Assembly: GCF_000013565.1 (NCBI RefSeq)
Contig: NC_007802.1
Coordinates: forward strand, 310,001-374,000
Length of the DNA: 64,000 nucleotides
Reading direction: 5' to 3'
Source: Jannaschia sp. CCS1
GTDB taxonomy: Bacteria > Pseudomonadota > Alphaproteobacteria > Rhodobacterales > Rhodobacteraceae
Position numbers and translations under genes: made by a program. This document shows positions 1-8,539 of this stretch, piece by piece. Every line of letters begins with the position of its first letter. The stretch's first letter is position 1. Below the pieces are notes generated by a model that was not told the origin of the DNA, did not search any database, and saw only the letters and a list, made by a program, of their open reading frames with translations.

Positions 1-644
1 CCGCTGCCGTTGCGACGTTGGCCTGGGCGCTGGTTGGCAATGCGCTTGCCATTGGCATTGCGGTAATTTTCTTCGCGGCTGTCATGGCGATCGCGCTTGT
101 CGGTCTCGTGGCCAGTTTTCCGCATCGGGTCATCGGCTTGTGTAATCTGGCCACAATCGCAAGGTTGGCACTGGTGTCCGTCTTGATTGCGGCACTGGTG
201 GCGCCCGCCGCATCTGCATGGGCCGTGTTTGGGCTGGCGGTTCTGGCCTTCGCGTTGGATGGGCTGGACGGGTATCTGGCCCGGAGAGAGGGGCGCGCCT
301 CCGCATTTGGCGCGCGCTTCGACATGGAGGTTGATTCCCTTCTGGCCCTCACATTGGCCCTGCTGACCTGGCAAAGTGGCGCGGTTGGGGCCTATGTCCT
401 GATCCTAGGCCTGCCGCGTTATGCGTTCTGGGTCGCTCAGGTTCCATTCCCGTGGCTGGGCCACGACCTGCCCGAGCGCTTCAGCCGCAAGGTTGCTTGC
501 GTTGTGCAGATCGCCGCGCTGATCCTGGCGCTGTTCCCGCCGGCGCCGTCGATCTTGGTGGGCAGCATCGCGGGGCTGGCCGCAATCGCGCTGGTCTGGT
601 CATTCTCACTGGATGCTCGAACCCTCTGGAGGGCGCAGACGTGA
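1..644 (+). CDS. CDP-alcohol phosphatidyltransferase family protein (5' partial)
   Basis: The reading frame is open back to base 3, so the gene probably begins upstream; a TTG at 18 is the only start candidate in view. The signature of the family is intact: D81, D84, G85, A88, R89, G98, D102 and D106 (counted from the TTG) fit DxxDGxxAR-x8-GxxxDxxxD, which binds the metal and CDP-alcohol. About six membrane segments are visible, one or two of them ahead of the usual first helix. Enzymes of this family make phospholipids by displacing CMP from a CDP-alcohol. The substrate is not predictable. The stop overlaps the next gene's GTG start, pointing to coupled translation. Confidence 0.85.
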   Translation, partial: AAVATLAWALVGNALAIGIAVIFFAAVMAIALVGLVASFPHRVIGLCNLATIARLALVSVLIAALVAPAASAWAVFGLAVLAFALDGLDGYLARREGRASAFGARFDMEVDSLLALTLALLTWQSGAVGAYVLILGLPRYAFWVAQVPFPWLGHDLPERFSRKVACVVQIAALILALFPPAPSILVGSIAGLAAIALVWSFSLDARTLWRAQT

Positions 645-2260
645 GACTCCTTCGGCTCGCGATTGCGGCGCTGATCCTGTTCCTGGTGCTCATCCAACCG
701 AACCATCCCGCCGCCCTCGCGTGGGGCGCGCTTGGTGTTTTTCCTCTGGAGCTGCCCGCGATCCTTCTGGCGATGATCGCGTTTGGCAAGGGGCGCATCG
801 GGCGGGTAATCCGTCTGCTCCTGACGATTGTGCTGGTCTTCGTCGCAATCCTCAAGACCGCGGACATCATCATGTTCGACGCGCTGTCGAGGGGCTTCAA
901 CCCGGTCGCGGATCTGCCATTGATCGACGCGTTCATCCGGTTGCTGTCTGGCACCCTCGGTCCGGTTCTGACGGGTGCGGCCTCTATCGGCGCGGTTCTT
1001 GTCGCGGTACTGATTGCCTGGCTGATCTGGTGGGCATTGGGCGTTTGGTCTCGGGTCAGCGTGCGGCCCTGGCTGGCGCGCGGGTCCGGTTTGGCGGCGG
1101 CCGTGACCACACTTCTCGTCATTGCTGAAGCAGGTGACACGATGGGCCAGTGGGACCTTCCGGCGCAGCCGCCTGGCACGGCCTTCACCGCGCGCCTGGG
1201 CGCAGAGCGTGTGGGTATGATCCGGCGGACCATCATAGAGCTGCGCGCCTTCCGGGACGAGGTGGCCAATGATCCGTTCACGGGTGCCGATGGCCTCTTT
1301 GCCCAGATCGACCGTGATGTTCTGATCATCTATGTCGAAAGTTATGGTCGGACGAGCTTTGACACACTCTTCTACGCGGACCTGCACCGGGAGACGCTTG
1401 CCACCTATCAGGCGCGTCTGGGTGATCTGGGGCTGAGCATGCAGTCGGGATTTCTGGCCTCCCCCACCCATGGCGGGCAAAGCTGGCTTGCCCATTCCAC
1501 CGTCGCCAATGGCATGTGGATCGACAACCAGGTGCGGTATGCGGCGGCGCTGTCCAGCGGGCGGGAAACGCTGTTCCACCATGCCGCCAACGCGGGGCTG
1601 CGCACTGCAACGGTGATGCCGCAAATCACCCTCGACTGGCCCGAGGCGCTTGTGATGGGGTTCGAGGAGATCCTGACATTTGACGATTTGGGGTATGAGG
1701 GCTTGCCGTTCAATTGGGTCACGACGCCAGATCAATTCACCCTGGCTGCGCTGGACCGGTTGCTGCGGGACGCAAATGACCCCCGGCACCTGCTCGCGCA
1801 GGTCGCGCTGATCTCCTCCCACGCGCCCTGGGTGCCGGTCCCCGAGATTGTTCCTTGGGAGGACATCGGCGACGGCACCATTTTCAATGAGATTGCGGCG
1901 TCCGGCGACACGCCCGCCGTCGTGTGGCGGGACAGGGAGCGGGTGCGGTTCCAATATCGTCTTGCCGTGGATTATGCGTTACAGGCGGTGTTCGAATATG
2001 CCGTGCTCCACGCGGACGATCCGCCGCTGATGGTGGTGATCGGCGATCATCAGGCGGCGTCCTCCATCGGTCTGGATGAGCGGCGCGAGGTCCCCATTCA
2101 CATCATTGGGCCTGACGCTTTGGTCAGCGCTTTAGGCGAGATTGCGCCCAGTGGCGGTCTTTTGCCGGATGAAAACGCGGGCGTCATTCCCATGGACGCC
2201 CTGCGTGATATCTTCCTTGAAGCATATTCCGACGCGCCGGATCAAAGGAGGGGCGAGTGA
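641..2260 (+). CDS. membrane-anchored sulfatase/phosphotransferase-like enzyme (alkaline phosphatase superfamily)
   Basis: The chosen start is the GTG at 641, which overlaps the previous stop by four bases; the longer frame from 452 only covers the upstream gene. The 539-residue protein has about five hydrophobic segments in residues 1-165, then an extracytoplasmic domain. VLIIYVESYG (E233 the likely metal ligand), SPTHGGQSWLAH (274-285), SSHAPW and GDHQ (D469, H470) follow the order of metal-site motifs in LtaS/OpgB/EptA-like enzymes. Those relatives move phosphoglycerol or phosphoethanolamine from phospholipids to glycans or lipids. Which group is moved here is unknown. Position after a phospholipid-head-group enzyme supports an envelope-lipid role. 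Confidence 0.8.
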   Translation: MRLLRLAIAALILFLVLIQPNHPAALAWGALGVFPLELPAILLAMIAFGKGRIGRVIRLLLTIVLVFVAILKTADIIMFDALSRGFNPVADLPLIDAFIRLLSGTLGPVLTGAASIGAVLVAVLIAWLIWWALGVWSRVSVRPWLARGSGLAAAVTTLLVIAEAGDTMGQWDLPAQPPGTAFTARLGAERVGMIRRTIIELRAFRDEVANDPFTGADGLFAQIDRDVLIIYVESYGRTSFDTLFYADLHRETLATYQARLGDLGLSMQSGFLASPTHGGQSWLAHSTVANGMWIDNQVRYAAALSSGRETLFHHAANAGLRTATVMPQITLDWPEALVMGFEEILTFDDLGYEGLPFNWVTTPDQFTLAALDRLLRDANDPRHLLAQVALISSHAPWVPVPEIVPWEDIGDGTIFNEIAASGDTPAVVWRDRERVRFQYRLAVDYALQAVFEYAVLHADDPPLMVVIGDHQAASSIGLDERREVPIHIIGPDALVSALGEIAPSGGLLPDENAGVIPMDALRDIFLEAYSDAPDQRRGE

Positions 2261-3201
2261 CATTTCCAACCGTCCCAACCTACCTCATGCGCGCGCTTCA
2301 GATCGCGGTCATGGCTGTGGTCGTCTGGCTGCTGTGGCGTGCCGTGGATTGGCGTGAGGCTTTGGCGCTCCTGCGCTCTGCGGACCCCCGGTGGCTGGTG
2401 CTGGCGGCGCTGGCCTTGACCATGCAAACGATCCTGTCGGCGTTGCGGTGGCGGCTAACGGCGGCACGGCTCCGGATTTTGATCCCGGTGCCTGAAGCGC
2501 TGCGGGAGTATTATCTTAGCCAGGTCGTGAACCAATCCCTGCCGGGTGGCGTCGTGGGTGACGCCAGCCGAGCCGTGCGCGCCCGAGGGCAGGCAGGGCT
2601 GTTGGCCTCGGGCCAAGCGGTGGTGTTTGAGCGGATCGCGGGCCAGATGGGCCTTCTGGCGATCCTGGCCGTCGGCCTGATCCTGGCTTTGGTGCTGCCC
2701 ACGGGAATGGCCTGGCCCGTTTGGTTGATCGCGCCGGTCGCGGTCGGTGGTGCGATCCTGATCGGCGTCGTTACTGCGTTATGGCTGCAATCCTCTGGCG
2801 ACACGGCCCTGGGGCGAACCATCCGCAGCTTTCGCAGCGCGGTGATGGGCGACGACGTCTGGCGTCATCAACTGGGCCTCAGCCTTGGCACGGCGCTTTG
2901 CAACATCACCGCTTTCGGCTTTTGCGCAGCAGCGCTCGGCGTGACCCTGCCGCTTCTCGCCGCCTTATCGCTCGTGCCGCTGATCCTTTTTGCCATGGTC
3001 CTGCCGTTGTCGATCAGCGGCTGGGGTCTTCGCGAAGGGGCGGCGACAGTGCTGTTCCCGCTGGTGGGCGCGTCTATGGGCGAGGGCCTTGCCGTCAGCG
3101 TCGCCTTCGGCCTTGTCTTCCTCTCCACCGTTGTTCCGGGCCTTATCTTGACCTGGATGCGACCAAACGCACCTGTGTTTGGACGACGGCGCGCTAAATG
3201 A
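2257..3201 (+). CDS. YbhN/AglD family (UPF0104) integral membrane protein
   Basis: The GTG start at 2257 overlaps the upstream stop and has an AAAGGAGGGG ribosome binding site just before it. The 314-residue protein has about eight transmembrane helices and the NQSLPGGVVGD motif near residues 90-100 that marks this family. The family is related to the membrane half of MprF and is often found beside glycosyltransferases; a lipid-flippase or lipid-transfer role is proposed for members but not shown here. It is the third gene of a coupled set with lipid-head-group enzymes. A 52-base gap separates it from the ABC transporter genes. Confidence 0.8.
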   Translation: MTFPTVPTYLMRALQIAVMAVVVWLLWRAVDWREALALLRSADPRWLVLAALALTMQTILSALRWRLTAARLRILIPVPEALREYYLSQVVNQSLPGGVVGDASRAVRARGQAGLLASGQAVVFERIAGQMGLLAILAVGLILALVLPTGMAWPVWLIAPVAVGGAILIGVVTALWLQSSGDTALGRTIRSFRSAVMGDDVWRHQLGLSLGTALCNITAFGFCAAALGVTLPLLAALSLVPLILFAMVLPLSISGWGLREGAATVLFPLVGASMGEGLAVSVAFGLVFLSTVVPGLILTWMRPNAPVFGRRRAK

Positions 3202-3253
3202 TTAACAAAACCACGCGGTTCGCCGTGATTCAGTCGACAGAGAGAAGTATTCT

Positions 3254-4249
3254 ATGATTATCCGCCCCAAAGACCTGACCCGCCGCTCCGTTCTGGCAAC
3301 CGGTGCAACCGCGCTTGGTGCACTGGCCGTCGCGCCGAAAATGGCGTTCGCGCAGACCGCTGTCAGTCTGCAATTGTCCTGGCTGCATTCGACGCAATTC
3401 GCGGGCAGCTACATGGCGTCAGACCGTGGCTTCTGGAGCGAGGCCGGCCTTGACGTTTCCTTGCTGCCCGGCGGTCCGAATGCGCCGGTGGAACCGCCGG
3501 TTGTGGCAGGCACCGCGCTGGTTGGGATTTCCGCCGCCGACTACACCGCTGCTGCGGTGGAGGAAGGCGCGCCCTTCAAGATCATCGGTGTCGCGATGCA
3601 GAATAACCCCTTCGCGATCACGTCGCTGACGTCCAACCCGGTGAATGTGCCCGGCGATCTTGAGGGTAAGCGGATCGGGATGGCGCTGGCCAACACGCCC
3701 GTCCTGCGCGCGCTGTGCACGCTGAACGGCGTCGACTTTGACGCGATTGAAGTGATCCCGACGCAATATTCGCCGCAGCCGCTGGTTGCCGGAGAGGTCG
3801 ATTGCCTGCTCAGCTGGGAAACCGACCTGCCCGTCGCATTGACCGTTCAGGGCATCGACAACACGACCATGCTGCTGGCTGATCACGGTTACGCGGTGCA
3901 CTCGCAGACCTATATTGCAACGGAAGACAGCCTCGCCAACCGGCGCGCGGATATTGTGGCCCTGATGGCCGGGGAAGTCGCTGGGTGGGAGGCTTATCGC
4001 GAAGATACCGACGCCGCCACGGATCTGACATTGTCGATGTTCCCCGATGCCGGGCTGGACCGGGAAACGCAGCTTCTGCAAGCCGCCCGCCAGGTGCCGC
4101 TGATGTTCTCGAACCTCACCGACGCCAATGGGTTTGGCTGGTGGACTGACGACACTGTGGCGGCCAATATCGAAACGCTCGCCTTGCTGGATCGGACCGT
4201 GACGCCGGATCTCTGGGACCGGTCGATCCTGGAAGAGGTGCACGGCTGA
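3254..4249 (+). CDS. ABC transporter substrate-binding protein, NMT1/THI5-like (SsuA/ThiY type)
   Basis: The 331-residue protein opens with a twin-arginine-like leader: TRRSVLATGA, a hydrophobic stretch, then a cleavage site near AFAQT, so it should be exported by Tat. The mature part starts LQLSWLHSTQFAGSYMA, typical of NMT1/SsuA-type binding proteins that deliver hydroxymethylpyrimidine, sulfonates or similar small molecules. An ATPase and a fused permease follow directly. No TPP riboswitch is seen in the short leader, so a thiamine-precursor role is only one option. The position inside a lipid/glycan-type cluster is unusual for this family. Confidence 0.85.
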   Translation: MIIRPKDLTRRSVLATGATALGALAVAPKMAFAQTAVSLQLSWLHSTQFAGSYMASDRGFWSEAGLDVSLLPGGPNAPVEPPVVAGTALVGISAADYTAAAVEEGAPFKIIGVAMQNNPFAITSLTSNPVNVPGDLEGKRIGMALANTPVLRALCTLNGVDFDAIEVIPTQYSPQPLVAGEVDCLLSWETDLPVALTVQGIDNTTMLLADHGYAVHSQTYIATEDSLANRRADIVALMAGEVAGWEAYREDTDAATDLTLSMFPDAGLDRETQLLQAARQVPLMFSNLTDANGFGWWTDDTVAANIETLALLDRTVTPDLWDRSILEEVHG

Positions 4250-4252
4250 ACC

Positions 4253-5032
4253 ATGTCCTCCGAGGTGATCTGCAAAGCGCTCGCCAAGACCTACCGGGGT
4301 GGGGTGGAGGCGGTGCGTCCGCTGGACCTGACCTTGGCGTCGGGCCAGACCACCGCGCTTGTCGGGCCGTCTGGCTGCGGCAAGTCCACGGTGTTGCGGA
4401 TGATTGCCGGGCTGGAAGATCCATCCGGCGGAGAGATCACCATCGGCGGGGCACCGCCCGCAGATACGTTACGCAAAGCGGGGCTGTCTGTGGCGTTCCA
4501 GGACCCGTCCCTTTTGCCGTGGCGCTCGGTTCGCGGTAATATTGAGCTGGCATTGACCTTGGCGCGACGTCCCGTGGATGCAGTGGAGGTCGATCAATTG
4601 ATCCACCTCGTGGGCCTCGATGGGTTTGCAGACACGCGCCCGGCGGAATTGTCGGGCGGTATGCGACAGCGCGCTGCGATGGCCCGCGCCCTTGCCACGC
4701 AACCGGGCTTGCTGCTGCTGGATGAGCCGTTTGGCGCGGTGGATGAGCTGACCCGTCAGCAACTTGCCAATGATCTGCCGGGTATTTGGGAAGCGCGCGG
4801 CACAACGACAGTCCTCGTCACCCATTCAGTGAGTGAGGCTGTGTTGTTGAGCGACCGCGTCGTCGTTTTATCGCCCCGGCCCGCGCGGATCGTGGCGGAT
4901 ATCGCGATAGACCTTCCCCGGCCCCGGCGGTCAGAGATCACCCGAACGCCCGCCTTCACGGATCTGGTTGAAGCTGTCTTCGCCGCGCTCTCGGAAGGGA
5001 TGGCGGAGACAATGCCGAAGGCCGCGCAATGA
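4253..5032 (+). CDS. ABC transporter ATP-binding protein, nitrate/sulfonate/taurine type
   Basis: This is the 259-residue ATPase of the importer. Walker A GPSGCGKS, Q-loop, signature LSGGMRQR, Walker B LLLLDEPFGAVDE and the switch histidine in VTHSVSEA are all present. The FGAVDELTR wording matches the SsuB/TauB/ThiZ branch. It starts three bases after the binding-protein stop and ends overlapping the permease start, so the three subunits should be made together. Confidence 0.9.
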   Translation: MSSEVICKALAKTYRGGVEAVRPLDLTLASGQTTALVGPSGCGKSTVLRMIAGLEDPSGGEITIGGAPPADTLRKAGLSVAFQDPSLLPWRSVRGNIELALTLARRPVDAVEVDQLIHLVGLDGFADTRPAELSGGMRQRAAMARALATQPGLLLLDEPFGAVDELTRQQLANDLPGIWEARGTTTVLVTHSVSEAVLLSDRVVVLSPRPARIVADIAIDLPRPRRSEITRTPAFTDLVEAVFAALSEGMAETMPKAAQ

Positions 5033-6594
5033 GCTTTGCGCAAGCGGAGCATCAATGGATGCCCCGTCGTATCCCTTGGTTCGGCCCGGTCCTGGCTGTC
5101 CTGATTTGGGAGCTGCTCGGGCGCAGTTTGACAGATGCGTTCGTGCTTGCCGCGCCATCAGCGATCCTTGGGTATCTGTTTGAGAATGCAGGTCTGATGA
5201 CCCGCGCCTTGATCGAGACGTTGAAGAATGCAGCGGCGGGTTTTATGATTGGCAACCTGGCTGCTGTCGCGCTGGCGATCATCGCAACCGTCTGGCCCCG
5301 CAGCGATGCGATGGTGCGAGGGTTGGCGCTGGTGGTGTTTTGCCTGCCGCTGGTCGCGACCGGGCCGATCCTTCGGGTCGTCTTTGGACCGGGTGATGGG
5401 CCACAGATCGTCCTTGCCGCGCTAGCCGTCTACTACACCACGCTGATCCCCTTGCTTGTTGGCCTGCGTGCCTTGCCGTCGGGCTGGCTGGATCTGGTGC
5501 GCAGCTACGGGCGTGGGCGTCTGGCGGCGCTGATCCACGTGCGCGCGATGGCCGCGTTGCCGTACTTTGTGGCGGGGTTGCAGATCGCGGCCCCGGCCGC
5601 GTTTCTGGGCGCGATGGTGGGGGAGTTTACCGGGGCGGAGCGGGGCATGGGCGTGCTGACGATCCGGGCCATGCGCGGGATGAATGTGGAGATGACATGG
5701 GCCCTTGCGGTCGTGGCCACAGCCGTCGCTGTTCTGGGATATGCAGCGATTGGATGGATTGCGCGGAAGACGTTGCGCGATGAGCCTCCGGTCATCCTTG
5801 CACCGCCGTCTGTCGGGCGTCGCGGCAACGCTTGGATGACCTTGATTGGCGTGACCGTTGCGCTCCTGGTCATTTGGTGGGGTGGATTGCAGATCCTGAA
5901 TGTCAGCCCGTTCTTCGCCAAGGGTCCGGCCGAGGTGTTCGACGCGCTCTTCCTCGCTCCTGACGCGGGTGTTGTTCGTGCGACGCTAATGGAGGCGCTA
6001 GGCGAAACGGCGGTGTTCCTGCTGCCCGGCTATGCCGCGGGGATCGGGGTCGGCGCGCTCCTCGCGATGCTCCTCGTTGTTATGCCGTCCTTGGCGGGCA
6101 CGGCGATGCCCCTGGCGATCGCGCTGCGATCTGTGCCCATCATTACGACGGCTCCGCTGGTTGTTTTGTTTACAGGACGGGGGGCCGTCGGCACCATCGT
6201 TCTCGTGGCCATCATGGTCTTCTTCCCGACATTTGTCGCCTGTCTCCACGGCCTCCGCCAAGCGCCAGGGCGGGTGATCGACGTCATGCGCAGCTATGCC
6301 GCCAGCCCGTTTGATGTGCTGACCCGCGTGCGCGTCCCCGCGATGCTGCCCGCGTTCTTTGCAGCGGCCCGGATGAACGTCCCGGCCTCTGTCCTTGCGG
6401 TCACGGTGGTGGAGTGGCTGGCGACGGGCAACGGCATCGGCAGCCTGATGGCCCTGTCGGCGTCGCAATCGGATTACGACATGCTGTGGAGTTCCGTCGT
6501 TCTGGTCGCGGTGCTGTCTTCGCTCGGCTATGCGGGCGTCGGCTGGCTGGAGCGGCGCGTTCTGGCCACCTACGCACCGGAGCAACTGACATGA
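5029..6594 (+). CDS. fused two-domain ABC transporter permease
   Basis: This 521-residue membrane protein holds two BPD_transp_1 (SsuC/TauC-like) domains in one chain, roughly residues 15-250 and 275-515, each with about six helices and its own cytoplasmic coupling loop (for example RSYGRGRLAALIHVRAMAALP and RSYAASPFDVLTRVRVPAMLP). Most relatives use a homodimer of a single-domain permease, so here both halves of the pore are encoded together. ATGA overlaps join it to the ATPase before and the glycosyltransferase after. Substrate not determined. Confidence 0.88.
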   Translation: MSFAQAEHQWMPRRIPWFGPVLAVLIWELLGRSLTDAFVLAAPSAILGYLFENAGLMTRALIETLKNAAAGFMIGNLAAVALAIIATVWPRSDAMVRGLALVVFCLPLVATGPILRVVFGPGDGPQIVLAALAVYYTTLIPLLVGLRALPSGWLDLVRSYGRGRLAALIHVRAMAALPYFVAGLQIAAPAAFLGAMVGEFTGAERGMGVLTIRAMRGMNVEMTWALAVVATAVAVLGYAAIGWIARKTLRDEPPVILAPPSVGRRGNAWMTLIGVTVALLVIWWGGLQILNVSPFFAKGPAEVFDALFLAPDAGVVRATLMEALGETAVFLLPGYAAGIGVGALLAMLLVVMPSLAGTAMPLAIALRSVPIITTAPLVVLFTGRGAVGTIVLVAIMVFFPTFVACLHGLRQAPGRVIDVMRSYAASPFDVLTRVRVPAMLPAFFAAARMNVPASVLAVTVVEWLATGNGIGSLMALSASQSDYDMLWSSVVLVAVLSSLGYAGVGWLERRVLATYAPEQLT

Positions 6595-7634
6595 GACAAG
6601 CGGCGTTTGCCATTCCGGGCGACATCAACATCATAACCGGCGGCTATATCTACGAAAAACGACTGCTGGAGGAATTGCGCGCGCTTGGCCATGATGTGTC
6701 CCATCTTCAGCTTGGTGCGTCCTTCCCGGACCCGACAGATGCGGATATGGCAGACGGCATCGCGCAACTACAGGCGCTCGATCCTGCTCGTGCGCTGATC
6801 CTGGACGGGCTGGTCTATGGCGCCATCGCAACCGAAGGGCTGGCCCGCGTGACCGCGCCGATTGTGGCGATGATCCACCATCCCCTGGCGCTGGAAACCG
6901 GCCTTGATCCCGCCCAACGCGATCATCTGTTCAAGACGGAACGGGACAATTTGGCCCTCGCACAGCAGGTTCTGGTTCCCAGCCCCCACACCGCTCAGAT
7001 CCTGCGTGATGATTACGGCGTGCCTGGCCACAAGATTATCGTGGCCCGGCCAGGATCGAGGCCGGTTGGCGTGACACCGTCTCCCAGCGATCCGCCGTTC
7101 ATCTTGTCGGTGGGCCTGCAACACCCGCGAAAAGGGCATGACGTGCTGTTGAAAGCGCTGGCCGAGGTGCGGGACCTTCCTTGGCGAGCGGCGATTGTCG
7201 GGTCCATCCATGACACCGACTACGCAGGCGTTCTGGCGGCGATGTTGAAAGATCTCGGCCTGTCTGACCAGGTTGACCTGATGGGGGCGACGCCACGGGA
7301 CGCGTTGGATGAGCTCTATGCCAATGCGTCCATCTTCGCATTGGCCACGTGGTATGAGGGCTATGGAATGGTGTTTGATGAGGCGATGTCCTGGGGTTTG
7401 CCGATTGTCTCCTGCGCTGGCGGTGCTGTGCCGGACACGGTGGCAGAAGGCGCAGGGCTGTTGGTCACGCCGGGTCATGTCGGCGAATTGGCGGACGCCT
7501 TGAGCTGTGTTCTGACGGACGCCGGACGGAGGGGGCGGATGGCGGACGCCTCCCGAAACGCTGGTGCAAACCTCCCATCATGGCAGGACACGGCCCGCGT
7601 CGCGAGCGGCGTTCTGGACAGCCTCGATGCGTAG
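6591..7634 (+). CDS. GT4-like glycosyltransferase
   Basis: The start at 6591 overlaps the permease stop (ATGA). The 347-residue GT-B protein has an N-terminal acceptor half and a C-terminal donor half; ILSVGLQHPRKGHDVLL (about 213) and the WYEGYGMVFDEAMSWGLPIV block (about 265-285) with its ExxGxxxxEA-like arrangement are the GT4 nucleotide-sugar site. It has no signal peptide and should act in the cytoplasm or on the inner membrane face. The sugar and acceptor are unknown. Its coupling to transport and methyltransferase genes points to one product of the cluster. Confidence 0.85.
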   Translation: MRQAAFAIPGDINIITGGYIYEKRLLEELRALGHDVSHLQLGASFPDPTDADMADGIAQLQALDPARALILDGLVYGAIATEGLARVTAPIVAMIHHPLALETGLDPAQRDHLFKTERDNLALAQQVLVPSPHTAQILRDDYGVPGHKIIVARPGSRPVGVTPSPSDPPFILSVGLQHPRKGHDVLLKALAEVRDLPWRAAIVGSIHDTDYAGVLAAMLKDLGLSDQVDLMGATPRDALDELYANASIFALATWYEGYGMVFDEAMSWGLPIVSCAGGAVPDTVAEGAGLLVTPGHVGELADALSCVLTDAGRRGRMADASRNAGANLPSWQDTARVASGVLDSLDA

Positions 7635-8361
7635 CGCGATCGGCCGGTCGCTGGACGTCTATTATCGCGATCATGAGCGGACGGCGCGGATGGATGCGTT
7701 AAACGCGACCTTCGTTTCGTCCGGGGATCTGGTCTTTGACATCGGTGCCCATGTTGGCGACCGCACCGCCAGCTTCCGTCGCCTGGGTGCACGCGTTGTC
7801 ACCCTGGAGCCGCAGCCCAAAGTGTTCCGCGCTCTGCGCCTGATCCACGGGCGAGACCCACAGGTGACGCTGCTGCGCGAGGCTGCCGGGGCAGAGGTCG
7901 GAGAGATCGACATTCACCTCAACACCCGGAACCCCACCGTCTCCACCGCGTCCAAGGCCCTGATCGACGCGGCGCCCAATGCGACGGGATGGGCAGACCA
8001 GACGTGGGACGACACGATCCGTGTGCCCATGACGACGTTGGATCACCTGATCACGGTTAACGGGACGCCGTCGTTCGTCAAGATCGATGTGGAAGGGTAC
8101 GAGGCAGACGTCCTCTCGGGCCTCAATACCGTCGTGCCTTGTCTGTCTTTTGAGATCACAACGATCCAACGCGACGTCGCAGCCGCCAGCCTGTCGCGCC
8201 TGTCTGTGCTGGGGGCCTACGAGTTCAACCTGAGCCTCGGCGAGGATCACGCCCTTCACCACGACATTTGGACCACAGCCAGCGCGATGGTCGACACGAT
8301 CCAAGCCCTGCCAATGTCCGCCAACTCAGGAGATGTCTATGCGCGCTTGAAAGTGTGGTGA
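7627..8361 (+). CDS. FkbM family SAM-dependent methyltransferase
   Basis: The ATG at 7627 lies inside the last codons of the glycosyltransferase (8-base overlap). The 244-residue protein has the SAM-binding loop VFDIGAHVGDRTASF (about 36-50), an acidic end of strand 2 (VTLEPQPKVF) and the FkbM block SFVKIDVEGYEADVL (about 154-168). FkbM proteins O-methylate sugars or polyketides, so methylation of a sugar added by the upstream enzyme is a reasonable inference. Its last tryptophan codon and stop overlap the 3' end of the convergent tRNA-Arg gene. Confidence 0.85.
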   Translation: MRSAIGRSLDVYYRDHERTARMDALNATFVSSGDLVFDIGAHVGDRTASFRRLGARVVTLEPQPKVFRALRLIHGRDPQVTLLREAAGAEVGEIDIHLNTRNPTVSTASKALIDAAPNATGWADQTWDDTIRVPMTTLDHLITVNGTPSFVKIDVEGYEADVLSGLNTVVPCLSFEITTIQRDVAAASLSRLSVLGAYEFNLSLGEDHALHHDIWTTASAMVDTIQALPMSANSGDVYARLKVW

Positions 8362-8432
8362 CCCCGATAGGATTCGAACCTATAACCTGCCCCTTAGGAG
8401 GGGGCTGCTCTATCCAGTTGAGCCACGGGGCC
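8356..8432 (-). tRNA. tRNA-Arg (CCT anticodon)
   Basis: Read on the minus strand, the sequence folds into a full cloverleaf: acceptor GGCCCCG with CGGGGTC, D-arm GCTC/GAGC, anticodon stem GCCCC/GGGGC around loop CTCCTAA (anticodon CCT), and T-arm ATAGG-TTCGAAT-CCTAT. The discriminator is A and CCA follows in the DNA. The CCA plus discriminator are shared, on the other strand, with the final Trp codon and stop of the FkbM gene. The tRNA decodes AGG. Confidence 0.97.
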
Positions 8433-8466
8433 ACGCCGAACGTTTGTCGATGATTTGGCCCGGTGC

Positions 8467-8480
8467 CGCAAGCGCTTGCG
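8467..8480. promoter_or_regulatory. candidate LacI-family operator
   Basis: CGCAAGCGCTTGCG is a perfect 14-base palindrome with a central CG, the usual form of LacI/GalR-family operators. It lies 60 bases before the start of a LacI-family gene and just downstream of tRNA-Arg. Autoregulation is inferred. Confidence 0.6.
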
Positions 8481-8539
8481 CAGGGGTGGTGCGCGCGCTT
8501 ATCAAGATGGTGTAGCGCTCTCGACCGAAGGACACTCCG

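Noticed and set aside
437-1954. Long minus-strand frame opposite the sulfatase-like gene
   Set aside because: Low-complexity Arg/Gln/His-rich shadow; the plus strand has the real domains and coupled start.
3254-6594. Assigning the importer to thiamine precursor uptake (thiXYZ)
   Set aside because: No TPP riboswitch or thi gene nearby; the fold alone does not fix the substrate.
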